Made by a program: the position numbers and the translations under genes. Below, piece by piece: positions 34,586-43,596 of a DNA stretch of 64,000 bases. Positions within the stretch are counted from its first letter, which is position 1; each line of letters begins with the position of its first letter. Below the pieces are notes generated by a model. It ran no database searches. It saw nothing but the letters and a program-made list of their open reading frames with translations, and was not told the origin of the DNA. Origin of the DNA: an uncultured Oscillospiraceae bacterium (GTDB lineage Bacteria > Bacillota > Clostridia > Oscillospirales > Acutalibacteraceae); contig CAUDCW010000005.1 in NCBI GenBank assembly GCA_958448165.1, forward strand, positions 1-64,000, read 5' to 3'.

Positions 34586-35410
34586 ATGAAAAAGAAAATA
34601 TTTTCAATTATAGCTGCTCTTGCTGTCTGCCTTTCGTCCGCCTTTACGGTGTACGCACAGGAAATTCCCGACAGCCGCCTGCTCCCAAGGCTTGTAGATG
34701 AAGCAGATTTACTCTCGGACAGCGAGGAAAGCCGCCTGCTTACAACGCTTGACGAAATAAGCGAGAGGCAGAAATGCGATGTTGTGGTAGTCACCGTTGA
34801 TACAATCGGTGATAGTACAGCCACGGAATTTGCCGATGACTTCTATGACTACAACGGCTACGGTGCAGGAGAAAACAGAGATGGTATTCTGCTGTTAATC
34901 AGTATGGCTGACCGTGACTGGGCGATAAGCACCTGCGGCTACGGAATAACCGCCTTTACCGACGCAGGTCAGGCGTATATGGTTGATAAATTCAAGCCTG
35001 CCTTAAGTGACGGTGATTATTATGAGGCGTTCGATAAATATGCCGTTCTCTGTGACGATTTCTTAACACAGGCTAAAAACGGAAAGCCTTATGATAACGG
35101 CAATCTTCCGAAGGAGTTTCCGTATGTCGGCTTGATAATTTGCATAGGCGCTTCAATCGGTGTCGCCTTTTTAATTGTTAATGGAATGAAGAATAAGCTT
35201 AAGTCGGTAAGAACAAAAACTGACGCTGATACATATGTAAGGCAGGGCAGTATGAGCCTTGCTCAGAACAGAGATATTTTTCTGTACAGAACAATAAACA
35301 GAACTAAAAAATCAACCGAGAGCAGCTCAAGCTCTTCAGGCTCTTCAGGCTCAAGCACGCACAGATCGTCATCAGGCACTACACACGGCGGCTCAAGCGG
35401 CAAGTTCTGA
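34586..35410 (+). CDS. Secreted/membrane TPM-domain protein (YgcG-like)
   Basis: 274 residues. A signal peptide (MKKKIFSIIAALAVCLSS... to VYA) precedes the TPM domain (~30-165: LVDEADLLSDSEESRL, FYDYNGYGAGENRDGILLLIS, WAISTCGYG). One membrane helix (~178-197) is followed by a cytosolic or cell-wall tail ending in a low-complexity Ser/Gly region (~245-274). TPM proteins include a phosphatase of thylakoids and membrane-quality-control factors. GAGGAGG lies upstream of ATG 34586, 12 nt after the zinc-ribbon gene, so they are co-transcribed. Confidence 0.85.
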   Translation: MKKKIFSIIAALAVCLSSAFTVYAQEIPDSRLLPRLVDEADLLSDSEESRLLTTLDEISERQKCDVVVVTVDTIGDSTATEFADDFYDYNGYGAGENRDGILLLISMADRDWAISTCGYGITAFTDAGQAYMVDKFKPALSDGDYYEAFDKYAVLCDDFLTQAKNGKPYDNGNLPKEFPYVGLIICIGASIGVAFLIVNGMKNKLKSVRTKTDADTYVRQGSMSLAQNRDIFLYRTINRTKKSTESSSSSSGSSGSSTHRSSSGTTHGGSSGKF

Positions 35411-35430
35411 TTAATTGAAGCGGCAAAAAA

Positions 35431-35661
35431 ATGGCTAATTTTCAGGAAATGATGAATTCGGAACGTCCGGTAAAAATTCAGCTCGACAGGGAAATGACTC
35501 TTGAAGAAATCTATGAGAGGATGAGCGCAAGAGCCTCTGATTTCAGATTACCCTTCAAGCTTAAAAAGGGACTTTTCGGTAAGAGAATTGAATTTGAAAA
35601 GGACAAAGCCCTTGAGCTTGTTGTCAATGTCACTGTAAAGGGCAAAGAGGTCGCTGTATGA
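35431..35661 (+). CDS. Small hypothetical protein at the end of the TPM operon
   Basis: 76 residues, starting MANFQEMMNSERPVKIQL, with a beta-rich C-terminus. It lies 20 nt after the TPM gene; the ribosome site is weak (GAAGCGG). No domain is recognised. The TGA stop is followed in the same frame by a dockerin-like stretch (to 35745), which is either a remnant or a lost C-terminal extension. Confidence 0.6.
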   Translation: MANFQEMMNSERPVKIQLDREMTLEEIYERMSARASDFRLPFKLKKGLFGKRIEFEKDKALELVVNVTVKGKEVAV

Positions 35662-35745
35662 CCTGTAAGCCACGACGGTAAGGTGAATATCCGAGATGCG
35701 ATTCTTATTCAGAAGTACAGCGGCGGATCGATAACGGAATTTTAA
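35662..35745 (+). pseudogene. Orphan dockerin half-module
   Basis: In frame after the TGA at 35659-35661, 27 codons read HDGKVNIRDAILIQKYSGG near the middle, which is one calcium-binding repeat of a type I dockerin (Asp/Asn loop, then ILIQKY). A full dockerin has two repeats. No start is present. Together with 35746-35992, which holds one hairpin, this is the only content of the gap before radA. Confidence 0.55.
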
Positions 35746-35768
35746 TTTTATACTATTGCAAAACCATT

Positions 35769-35802
35769 ATGCCGCTGTCAGATTTTGTTTTGACAGCGGC
35801 AT
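35769..35802 (+). terminator. Strong hairpin after the TPM operon
   Basis: ATGCCGCTGTCA (35769-35780) and TGACAGCGGCAT (35791-35802) form a perfect 12-bp stem. The tail is A/T-rich without a long T run, so termination efficiency is uncertain. Confidence 0.65.
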
Positions 35803-35992
35803 TAAATATAATTTAATTACAATATTACGATAATTCATTGGAAAGATTTTTCTGTTTCTCTTTTGATGTCAAATCAATGAACAACTGAGCCACAGTCATT
35901 TTTCTTATTGCATTGTTAAATTTTGCATTATATAATAGAATTGAAATTAACCTTTCAATATTGTGCAAAACTGCTTTTACGGAGTGAAACAA

Positions 35993-37363
35993 ATGGCAAA
36001 AATCAAAAGTGTATATATATGCTCAAACTGTGGATACGAATCTGCAAAATGGCTTGGAAAATGCCCCGGTTGCAATGAATGGAACACAATGAACGAGGAG
36101 ATAAAGGAGAGCGTAAAAACTGCACCTGCAGGCAGTAAAAAAAGCCTTGTTTATTCTCCGCCGGAGGAAATAACGGTAATAGATACTGATGATGAAAAAA
36201 GATTTTCAACAGGCTCAAAGGAGCTGAACCGTGTTCTCGGCGGCGGACTTGTCAAGGGCTCTCTTGTGCTTATCGGCGGTGACCCGGGAATCGGAAAATC
36301 AACCATATTGATGCAGGTTTGCGACTATATGGGAAAGGAGGGCAGAAAGGTTCTGTATGTTTCGGGCGAGGAATCAAAACGCCAGATCAAGCTCAGAGCC
36401 TCCCGACTCGGCGTTGACGGCAACAATATCTTTCTTTATACTCAGACAGACTGTCAGACAATTTGTGAAATAATTAAAGAAGAAGCACCCGAGCTTGTTG
36501 TTATTGATTCAATCCAGACGATGAGCATATCCGATCTGACCTCATCACCGGGCAGTGTTACTCAGGTTAGAGAATGCACAAATATGTTTATGCGGTGTGC
36601 AAAAAGCCTTGATGTCCCTATCATAGTGGTCGGGCACGTCAACAAGGACGGTGCTATAGCAGGTCCTAAGGTTCTTGAGCATATTGTTGATACCGTTTTG
36701 TATTTTGAAGGCGACAAACAGATGACCTACCGTATTCTGAGGGCTATAAAAAACAGATACGGTTCAACAAACGAAATCGGTGTGCTTGAAATGAGCGATA
36801 AAGGACTTTTTGACGTTGAAAATCCGTCGCTTATGCTTCTGTCGGGCAGGCCGAAAAATGTCAGCGGCACCTGCGTTGCCTGTGCAATTGAGGGAACAAG
36901 ACCGATACTCGCCGAGGTGCAGGGGCTTGTATGCTCAAGCGGTTACGGTAATCCGCGCAGAATGGCGACAGGCTTTGATTTCAACAGAATGTCACTGCTT
37001 CTTGCGGTTCTTGAAAAGCGTGCAGGATTCTTCTTTTCAAACGCAGACGCTTATCTGAATATCGTCGGGGGACTCAGGCTGGACGAACCTGCGGTTGACC
37101 TTGCGGTGGCTATGGCGCTTGTAAGCAGCTTAAAAGACAATCCTATTGACGAAAGAACTCTTGCCTTCGGAGAATTGGGTCTTGCAGGCGAAATCAGAGC
37201 AGTTTCTCACTGTGAAATGAGGATAAGCGAGGCTCAGCGGCTCGGCTTTGAACGCTGTATTGTCCCGTACTACAACTTAAAAGGCGTTAATAAGTCAAAT
37301 TATCCCGATATTGAGATTATCGGCGTCAAGAACATAAGAGAAGCCTTTTCTGCTGTTACCTGA
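35993..37363 (+). CDS. radA: DNA repair protein RadA
   Basis: 456 residues from ATG 35993 (GGAG 8 nt upstream; the ORF opens 30 bp earlier at a weak TTG). N-terminal zinc finger CSNCGYESAKWLGKCPGC (~10-27), Walker A GGDPGIGKST (~95), the RadA-specific KNRYGSTNEIG motif (~245) and a C-terminal Lon-like domain. RadA is a RecA-family branch-migration helicase acting on recombination intermediates. Length is normal for the family. It is monocistronic here, followed 15 nt later by a MITE-like element. Confidence 0.97.
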   Translation: MAKIKSVYICSNCGYESAKWLGKCPGCNEWNTMNEEIKESVKTAPAGSKKSLVYSPPEEITVIDTDDEKRFSTGSKELNRVLGGGLVKGSLVLIGGDPGIGKSTILMQVCDYMGKEGRKVLYVSGEESKRQIKLRASRLGVDGNNIFLYTQTDCQTICEIIKEEAPELVVIDSIQTMSISDLTSSPGSVTQVRECTNMFMRCAKSLDVPIIVVGHVNKDGAIAGPKVLEHIVDTVLYFEGDKQMTYRILRAIKNRYGSTNEIGVLEMSDKGLFDVENPSLMLLSGRPKNVSGTCVACAIEGTRPILAEVQGLVCSSGYGNPRRMATGFDFNRMSLLLAVLEKRAGFFFSNADAYLNIVGGLRLDEPAVDLAVAMALVSSLKDNPIDERTLAFGELGLAGEIRAVSHCEMRISEAQRLGFERCIVPYYNLKGVNKSNYPDIEIIGVKNIREAFSAVT

Positions 37364-37377
37364 AATATGTTCTATAC

Positions 37378-37556
37378 TTAAGGTAGCACTGAACAAATCA
37401 CGCTGAAAGCTTTTTGATATTTTGCTTGCATATTTTCCGTCAGCCTGACCAAAAAAGCCTCACAATGCAGACAGCATTACTGCGGTTTATTTGACCAACC
37501 TGACGAAAAATCTGACGGCGCAATATGCACAAACGAATTAATCAGTGTTTCCTTAA
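37378..37556 (+). mobile_element. MITE-like element, copy A
   Basis: About 179 bp with imperfect terminal inverted repeats (TTAAGGTAGCACTGA at 37378, TCAGTGTTTCCTTAA at 37542-37556) and an inner pair (CCGTCAGCCTGAC and CTGACGG). It is non-coding. The reverse complement of the whole element recurs at 47785-47962 with high identity, which defines it as a repeated mobile sequence. It fills most of the gap between radA and the next promoter. Confidence 0.85.
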
Positions 37557-37635
37557 TAATACAATGAACTCTTAGCAGGATTTATAGATTTTTTCATACA
37601 TTGTGCGGGAAAAAGACGCTTAATTACGAAATAAC

Positions 37636-37664
37636 TTGACTGAAAGGCAAAAATGTCATAATAT
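37636..37664 (+). promoter_or_regulatory. Promoter of the dlt-like operon
   Basis: TTGACT (37636-37641) and TAATAT (37659-37664) are 17 bp apart, 54 nt upstream of the GTG start. It lies between the MITE and the operon. Confidence 0.6.
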
Positions 37665-37717
37665 AGTATGGAATAATAAAATTTTAATTTGTTACGGCAA
37701 ATGATAAGAGGTATATT

Positions 37718-39223
37718 GTGGATTCATCAGTATTAGATTGGCTTGACTTTACTTCAAAAAAATATCCCGAAAAAACTGTATTCACAGATTCACAGCAAAG
37801 CATCACTTTTTCCGAATTTAACGCATTCACCAAATCAATCGGCTCATATCTTGCAGGTTTTATTTCAGCCGGAAGTCCTGTTATTGTTCTGACAGGCAGA
37901 AACGTGCTTACTCCTGCGTGTTTTCTCGGAATAGCAAGGGCAGGATGCTTTTACGCCCCGATGGACGCCGCTATGCCTGCTCCAAGACTAAACAGCATTA
38001 TCTCTGTCATCAAGTCTGATTATATGATTGTTGACAGAGAGCATATTGGCATTGCTAACGGACTTGACTTTAACGGAAAAATAATCGTTCTTGAGGATAT
38101 TCTCAACACTCCGCATGATGACAGCCTGCTTATAAAGGCGGCGGCATCATTAAATGAGTTATCTCCGCTTTATGTAATTTTCACGTCAGGCTCAACAGGT
38201 GTACCTAAAGGCGTTATTACTTCTCATCATTCTCTTATGTGCTATATTGATGCCGTATGCGAAGTGCTGAAGGTTGATGATACCGATGTGTTCGGTAATC
38301 AGTCGCCGCTTGACTATATTGCGGCGATCCGTGACATATATCTTCCCATAAAAACGGGAGCGTCAACCGTAATTATTCCTAAAAATGAATTTGCAATGCC
38401 GACTCAGCTTTTTGAAACGCTCAACAAAAACAGAGTTACTGCGCTTTGCTGGAGCGTTGCCGGGATAGAGCTGCCTGCCAAGCTCGGTGCATTTGATTTG
38501 ATAAAGCCTGAGTATCTTAAGAAGGTCTGCTTTTCAGGCTCGGTGATACAAAGCAAATATCTGAAAATCTGGCAGAATGCTATGCCTGAGGTTATGTATG
38601 TCAATCAGTACGGTCCGACTGAGGCTACTGCATCATGCACATATTATGTGATTGATAAACCGGTTGACGATGACACCATCTTGCCGATCGGCGTTCCGTA
38701 TAAGCACTATAAAATTACATTGCTTAACGGGGACGGCACCGCAACACCGCCGGGCGAAATCGGCGAGATATGCATAAGCGGACCGATTCTTGCTCTTGGC
38801 TATTACGGAAACCCCGAAAAAACAGCCGAGTCTTTTATACAAAACCCGCTTAATAGCAACTACAGAGAGATTTTATATAAAACAGGCGACCTCGGAAGCC
38901 TGAACGCTGACGGACTTCTTGAATTTCACGGCAGAATTGACCGCCAGGTTAAGCATATGGGGCACAGAATTGAACTCGGCGAAATTGAAGCGACGGCAAA
39001 GCAGATTAAAACTATAACCGACTGCTGTGCTTTGTATCACAAAGAAAAGGAACTTCTATATCTATTTTACACAGGCAGTGCTTCCTCAAAAGAGATCGCC
39101 TTGCACTTCAGGAAAAATCTTCCGGCTTTTATGATGCCGAGAAAGCTTGTAAATCTTGAAGTCCTGCCCGTTCTTCCAAACGGAAAAACGGATATTCAAA
39201 TGTTAAAAACTTATTTCAAGTAA
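37718..39223 (+). CDS. DltA-like amino-acid adenylating enzyme
   Basis: 501 residues from GTG 37718 with AAGAGGT upstream. ANL-superfamily motifs are present: FTSGSTGVPKG (~152), YGPTEAT (~301), TGDLG and GRIDRQVKHMGHRIELGEIE (~400), and a C-terminal catalytic Lys in PNGKTDIQ (~490). DltA charges D-alanine onto the carrier protein for wall teichoic and lipoteichoic acid esterification; NRPS-like relatives use other amino acids. The following genes encode a carrier protein, a decarboxylase, an MBOAT protein and a DltD-like protein, so the product is probably an aminoacyl or amine group transferred to a cell-surface polymer. Substrate not certain. Confidence 0.85.
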   Translation: MDSSVLDWLDFTSKKYPEKTVFTDSQQSITFSEFNAFTKSIGSYLAGFISAGSPVIVLTGRNVLTPACFLGIARAGCFYAPMDAAMPAPRLNSIISVIKSDYMIVDREHIGIANGLDFNGKIIVLEDILNTPHDDSLLIKAAASLNELSPLYVIFTSGSTGVPKGVITSHHSLMCYIDAVCEVLKVDDTDVFGNQSPLDYIAAIRDIYLPIKTGASTVIIPKNEFAMPTQLFETLNKNRVTALCWSVAGIELPAKLGAFDLIKPEYLKKVCFSGSVIQSKYLKIWQNAMPEVMYVNQYGPTEATASCTYYVIDKPVDDDTILPIGVPYKHYKITLLNGDGTATPPGEIGEICISGPILALGYYGNPEKTAESFIQNPLNSNYREILYKTGDLGSLNADGLLEFHGRIDRQVKHMGHRIELGEIEATAKQIKTITDCCALYHKEKELLYLFYTGSASSKEIALHFRKNLPAFMMPRKLVNLEVLPVLPNGKTDIQMLKTYFK

Positions 39224-39253
39224 TTTTATAAATATCAGAAAGAGGTAATCAAA

Positions 39254-39481
39254 ATGGAAACTTTATTGGAAATACTCAGTGAATTAAGACCCGATGTCGA
39301 TTTTGAAAATGAAACAGCACTTATTACCGACGGCGTCCTTGACTCGTTTGATATTGTAGCTCTTGTTGCCGAGCTCAACGACGCTTTTGACATAGAAATC
39401 AAACCAAACAACCTTATCCCTGAAAACTTCAATTCAGTTAACGCTATGATGGCGCTGATTGAGCAATTGCAGGACGATTGA
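39254..39481 (+). CDS. Acyl/aminoacyl carrier protein (DltC-like)
   Basis: 75 residues, acidic, with the phosphopantetheine attachment serine in GVLDSFDIV (~33). It receives the activated amino acid from the adenylating enzyme through the pantetheine thiol. AGAGGT lies upstream of ATG 39254, and it is followed after 3 nt by the decarboxylase gene. Length fits DltC (~78). Charging requires a phosphopantetheinyl transferase encoded elsewhere. Confidence 0.9.
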   Translation: METLLEILSELRPDVDFENETALITDGVLDSFDIVALVAELNDAFDIEIKPNNLIPENFNSVNAMMALIEQLQDD

Positions 39482-39484
39482 TAT

Positions 39485-40660
39485 ATGAAACAAGAAATTT
39501 TGAAGCGGCTTATTCCCGAGCTTAAAACCCCGTCTTATATTTTTGATGTTGACGAATTCGAGAAACGTGCGAAGCTTGTAAGGCAAGCGTTCGGCGACAA
39601 AACCGGGCTTTGTTTTTCTATAAAAGCAAATCCGTTTTTGCTCGGCAGTCTTCCCGATACGATTGATAAAATAGAGGTTTGCAGTCCGGGCGAGCTTACT
39701 ATTTGTCAAAAAACAGGAGTAGATCCTGCAAAAATAATTTTTTCGGGCGTAAATAAAACCTATGACGACATTGAACGTGCCATCGCTTACGGAGCAGGTA
39801 CATTTACCGTTGAAAGCCTTCTTCATGCTGAGCTTATCAACAAATGTGCTATCAAAAACGGTTTAAAAGTGCCGGTTCTTGTCCGTGTAACAGGCGGCAG
39901 TCAGTTCGGTATGGACGAAGAAGATGTTATATCCCTGATTGCCCGCAGAAACGATTACAATGGCATTGAGTTTGTTGGACTCCACTATTTTACAGGCACA
40001 CAAAAACGCAAGCCGATTGTAATAATCAAGGAGCTTGACTATATTTCTGACTTTGCCGAAAGACTTAAGTCGGAAACCGGCTTTGCTGCAAGCCGCATTG
40101 AATACGGTACCGGACTTGCTGTTGATTATTTTAAGGATAATGCCGATGAGCTTGAACAGGAACGGCTTGAAGCAATATCTGAAAAGGTCAGGGAAGTTGC
40201 CGAAAAATTTGAGCTTACAGTTGAGATGGGCAGGTTTTTTGCCGCTTCCTGCGGCTATTATCTCACTAAGGTTATGGATACAAAAACAAACTGCGGCATA
40301 AATTACGCAATTTGCGACGGCGGAATTAACCAGCTTAAGTATGACGGACAAATTCAGGGTATGCAGATTCCCGAAATTCTACATATAAAGCAAAGCGAAA
40401 ATTCAAGTCATAATCAAGAAAAATGGACTCTGTGCGGCAGCCTTTGCACAACAGCAGATATTCTTGCAAGGGACGCATTGTTTGATTGCCTTGAAACAGG
40501 CGACACGCTTATTTTCTGTCGTACGGGTGCTTATTCTGCTATGGAGGGTATGGCGGTATTTCTGAGCAGAGAGATGCCCTTGATTTCGCTTTACTCCGAG
40601 TCGGACGGGCTGAAAATTATTCGCAATCTGATTTATACCGATACATTTAACACACCGTAA
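39485..40660 (+). CDS. PLP-dependent fold-III decarboxylase (LysA/ornithine type)
   Basis: 391 residues with the alanine-racemase-like PLP barrel: PLP Lys in FSIKANPF (~45), barrel His in GLHYFTG, EYGTGLAVDYF (phosphate loop region), EMGRFFAASCG (~243), and the partner-subunit site CGSLCTTAD (~318) with YSAMEG (~345). These match diaminopimelate/ornithine/lysine decarboxylases and all key residues appear kept. It lies between the carrier protein and the MBOAT transferase, an unusual position. It may convert the amino acid bound to, or destined for, the carrier to an amine. A housekeeping lysA role is unlikely in this context. Confidence 0.85.
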   Translation: MKQEILKRLIPELKTPSYIFDVDEFEKRAKLVRQAFGDKTGLCFSIKANPFLLGSLPDTIDKIEVCSPGELTICQKTGVDPAKIIFSGVNKTYDDIERAIAYGAGTFTVESLLHAELINKCAIKNGLKVPVLVRVTGGSQFGMDEEDVISLIARRNDYNGIEFVGLHYFTGTQKRKPIVIIKELDYISDFAERLKSETGFAASRIEYGTGLAVDYFKDNADELEQERLEAISEKVREVAEKFELTVEMGRFFAASCGYYLTKVMDTKTNCGINYAICDGGINQLKYDGQIQGMQIPEILHIKQSENSSHNQEKWTLCGSLCTTADILARDALFDCLETGDTLIFCRTGAYSAMEGMAVFLSREMPLISLYSESDGLKIIRNLIYTDTFNTP

Positions 40661-40694
40661 TCATAAATTCAGGAAAGTATATTGAGGGAAAAAT

Positions 40695-42317
40695 TTGAGT
40701 TACACATCATTGAATTTTTTATTGTTTGTTACAGCAACTGTACTTGTGTATTTTCTTTTTCCATTCAAGAAGCAGAAGTGGGTAGTACTGCTTGCAGCAA
40801 GCTATGTATTTTATCTTTTTGCAGGATACAAATATATAGCTTTTATACTGTTTACAACAGCAAGTACATATCTGATTGCCTTGTGGATTGAAAAAATTTC
40901 AAGCAGTGCAAAAGCAGTTATAAAAAATAATAAAAACGAGTGGAGCAGGGAACAGAAGAAAAAATACAAGGATAAAATCAAGGTCAGAAAACGTCTTGTT
41001 ATGACCTTGGCACTTGTACTTAATTTTGGAATTCTTGCATTTTTAAAATACTATAATTTCTTTGCCGGCAGTCTGAATGATGTTCTGGGTTCATTCAGCA
41101 TTGATTTTTCTGCGCCCACACTGAATCTTTTTCTGCCGCTCGGCATTTCGTTCTACACTTTTCAGTCTATGGGTTATATTGTAGATGTTTACCGCGAAAA
41201 AACTGCGCCCGAGCGCAACCCGTTTAAGTTTGCGCTGTTTGTATCATTCTTTCCGCAGATTATTCAGGGTCCTATCAGTATTTATGACCAGCTTGCACAT
41301 CAGTTATATGAGCCGCACAAGTTTGATTTCACCCGTTTTAAACACGGCGCAGAACTTATTTTGTGGGGTCTTATCAAAAAAATGGTATTTGCCGACAGAG
41401 CGGTTATAGCGATAAACGCGGTCACCTCCAACTACGGCAATTACGGCGGCACTACGCTTACATTTACCGTCTTGCTTTATGCCTTTCAGCTTTATGCCGA
41501 CTTCTCCGGCGGTATTGACATTTCAAGAGGCGTCGCACAGATTTTCGGCATTGATATGATGGAGAACTTCAGGCGTCCGTATTTCTCAAAGGATATAAAC
41601 GAGTATTGGCGCAGATGGCACATTTCGCTTGGAAACTGGTTCAAAAATTATCTGTTTTATCCGCTTGCAATGTCGTCGCTTTTTATTAACGTAAGCAAAA
41701 AGATAAAAAGCACAAAGCTAGGTGCAACCGTTGCCGGCGCACATATTGCAAAGGTTTTGCCGACAAGCATTGCGTCATTCATTGTTTTCTTTATGGTCGG
41801 TGTCTGGCACGGGGCAAACTGGAAATATATCGGGTTTGGCGTATGGAACGGCGGTATAATAATGCTGTCCGTTCTGATGAAGCCCGTATTTGAGTGGATT
41901 CATAAGAAGCTGCGCATTAACGCAAAATCGTTTCCTTACACGGTATTCCAGATCTTCAGAACATTTATTGTTATATTGGTTGGATATGTATTTGATGTTG
42001 CGCCGTCTTTTGAAGAAGCAATGCATACATTTGCACTCTTTTTCACCGACCAGAATCTGTCCATCGGCTTATCACAGATAAGCTCACTGGGTCTTGGTAA
42101 TAAAGAATATCTTTTGATTTTAGCAGGCATAGTGCTTATATTCATCGTAAGCCTGATACAGGAACGCAATGACAAAACAACAATAAGAGAATTGCTTGAT
42201 AAAAAGCCGTTTGCGTTACGTTGGTTCGCTGTTTTTGCAGGCGTTGTTACCGTAGTGGTTTTCGGCGTTTACGGTTCAGGCTTTAACGCCGCCGACTTTG
42301 TATATATGCAGTTTTAG
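40695..42317 (+). CDS. MBOAT-family membrane O-acyltransferase (DltB-like)
   Basis: 540 residues with about ten membrane helices, starting at TTG 40695 (GAGGG 6 nt upstream). MBOAT landmarks include LGISFYTFQSMGYIVDVYR (~150), INEYWRRWHISLGNWF (~308-323) and the catalytic-type His in VGVWHGANW (~370). DltB-like proteins pass the activated group from the carrier across the membrane to DltD or a surface polymer; AlgI-like members acetylate polysaccharides. A TAG stop precedes the next ATG by 8 nt. Orientation and spacing place it in the dlt-like operon. Confidence 0.92.
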   Translation: MSYTSLNFLLFVTATVLVYFLFPFKKQKWVVLLAASYVFYLFAGYKYIAFILFTTASTYLIALWIEKISSSAKAVIKNNKNEWSREQKKKYKDKIKVRKRLVMTLALVLNFGILAFLKYYNFFAGSLNDVLGSFSIDFSAPTLNLFLPLGISFYTFQSMGYIVDVYREKTAPERNPFKFALFVSFFPQIIQGPISIYDQLAHQLYEPHKFDFTRFKHGAELILWGLIKKMVFADRAVIAINAVTSNYGNYGGTTLTFTVLLYAFQLYADFSGGIDISRGVAQIFGIDMMENFRRPYFSKDINEYWRRWHISLGNWFKNYLFYPLAMSSLFINVSKKIKSTKLGATVAGAHIAKVLPTSIASFIVFFMVGVWHGANWKYIGFGVWNGGIIMLSVLMKPVFEWIHKKLRINAKSFPYTVFQIFRTFIVILVGYVFDVAPSFEEAMHTFALFFTDQNLSIGLSQISSLGLGNKEYLLILAGIVLIFIVSLIQERNDKTTIRELLDKKPFALRWFAVFAGVVTVVVFGVYGSGFNAADFVYMQF

Positions 42318-42325
42318 AGGTGTAT

Positions 42326-43465
42326 ATGAGAAAGAAAAAATATATAATCCGAACAGTTAAAGTCCTTACACTGTTGCTTGCTATTCTTCTCACCATTGCT
42401 TTTCTTCAGGAGTATGTTCTGTGTCATGCCGACCACAACCGAGAGAGAATCAAGGGCTTTTATCTGGAAGACAAGGACTCCGTCGATGTTGTTCTTATCG
42501 GCGCAAGTGATGTATATGCCGGCTTTTCGTCAGCCTATGCGTATGAAAAATTCGGCTTTACAAGCTATCCCTTTGCGACACAGTCAAACATAATTTCAAG
42601 CTATAAAAGTCAGATAAAAACCGTTATCGAGCAGCAGCACCCGAAGCTTATTGTTGTCGAGATTAACGGCGCTTTGTACAGCGATGACAAGCAGCTTGAA
42701 AAAGAAGCTAATTTCAGAAATTATATTGACAATGTGCCTTTGAACAACGCGAAAGTTCAGGCTGTTAAGGAATACGCTCCCGAAAATGAGATTGAATATT
42801 ATCTTCCAATCATAAAATACCATTCGGTATGGAACGATTTTCCGGCAGGTATAAAATGGAATATATCAATTATGCAGGATAATCTGAGAGGATACAATCT
42901 TCTCAAGGGTGTCAAAAACAAAGCCGGGGTTTATAAGCCCGATGAAAAAATCTATAACAGCTCTCTTAAGAAGAATACTAAAAGAAAACCACTGTCTGTA
43001 AAATCAGAACACTATCTTCGTGAGCTTCTTGATTACTGTAGATCAGAGAATATTACAAATATAGTATTCACAAGATTTCCGCACGCTGTAACTTACAAGC
43101 AGATAGCACGATTCAAACGCACCAATACAGCCGGCGATATTATAGCCGAATACGGCTATGACTTTCTGAACTTTGAAAAGGATTTCGATGATACCGGTCT
43201 TGATACTGCTGTTGATTTCTACAATCCGGACCATATGAATGTTTACGGGCAAAAAAAATTCACAGAACACCTTGGCGGAATTCTGCGTGATAAATATGGA
43301 ATATCCGAAAGCGAGCTGACCGCTTCGCAGAAAAGCGAATGGGACAAATCTGTTGAATATTATGAAGCATATTTTAAATACAGCGACTCGGTAATAAAAA
43401 ACGGCGAACCGAGAGATATCGGCGAAAACAGCAAGGATATGAATGAAATAAACAAATTTTTATAA
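42326..43465 (+). CDS. DltD/SGNH-like membrane-anchored transferase partner
   Basis: 379 residues from ATG 42326 (AGAGG upstream). One N-terminal membrane helix (~12-30) is followed by an extracellular SGNH-hydrolase-like domain starting VVLIGASDVYAGFSS (~57), where Ser in GAS is the likely nucleophile, and ending with DFYNPDHMNVYGQKKF (~312), the catalytic Asp-x-x-His. DltD-type proteins accept the group from the MBOAT partner and move it to teichoic acid or another glycopolymer. It is the last gene of the operon; a hairpin terminator follows. Confidence 0.82.
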   Translation: MRKKKYIIRTVKVLTLLLAILLTIAFLQEYVLCHADHNRERIKGFYLEDKDSVDVVLIGASDVYAGFSSAYAYEKFGFTSYPFATQSNIISSYKSQIKTVIEQQHPKLIVVEINGALYSDDKQLEKEANFRNYIDNVPLNNAKVQAVKEYAPENEIEYYLPIIKYHSVWNDFPAGIKWNISIMQDNLRGYNLLKGVKNKAGVYKPDEKIYNSSLKKNTKRKPLSVKSEHYLRELLDYCRSENITNIVFTRFPHAVTYKQIARFKRTNTAGDIIAEYGYDFLNFEKDFDDTGLDTAVDFYNPDHMNVYGQKKFTEHLGGILRDKYGISESELTASQKSEWDKSVEYYEAYFKYSDSVIKNGEPRDIGENSKDMNEINKFL

Positions 43466-43470
43466 CTCTA

Positions 43471-43524
43471 TACCGGTATGGCAGAATATGCAATATATTA
43501 AGCTGCAATACCGGTAAATTTTTA
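43471..43524 (+). terminator. Terminator of the dlt-like operon
   Basis: TACCGGTATGGCAG (43471-43484) pairs with CTGCAATACCGGTA (43503-43516) with one mismatch, followed by AATTTTTAT. Confidence 0.8.
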
Positions 43525-43596
43525 TCGAAATATATTCACTGCCATTAATAAAACGCTCTATCGGTAAAATAATAAAGTGGCAAGGGAGTGGTGGCA

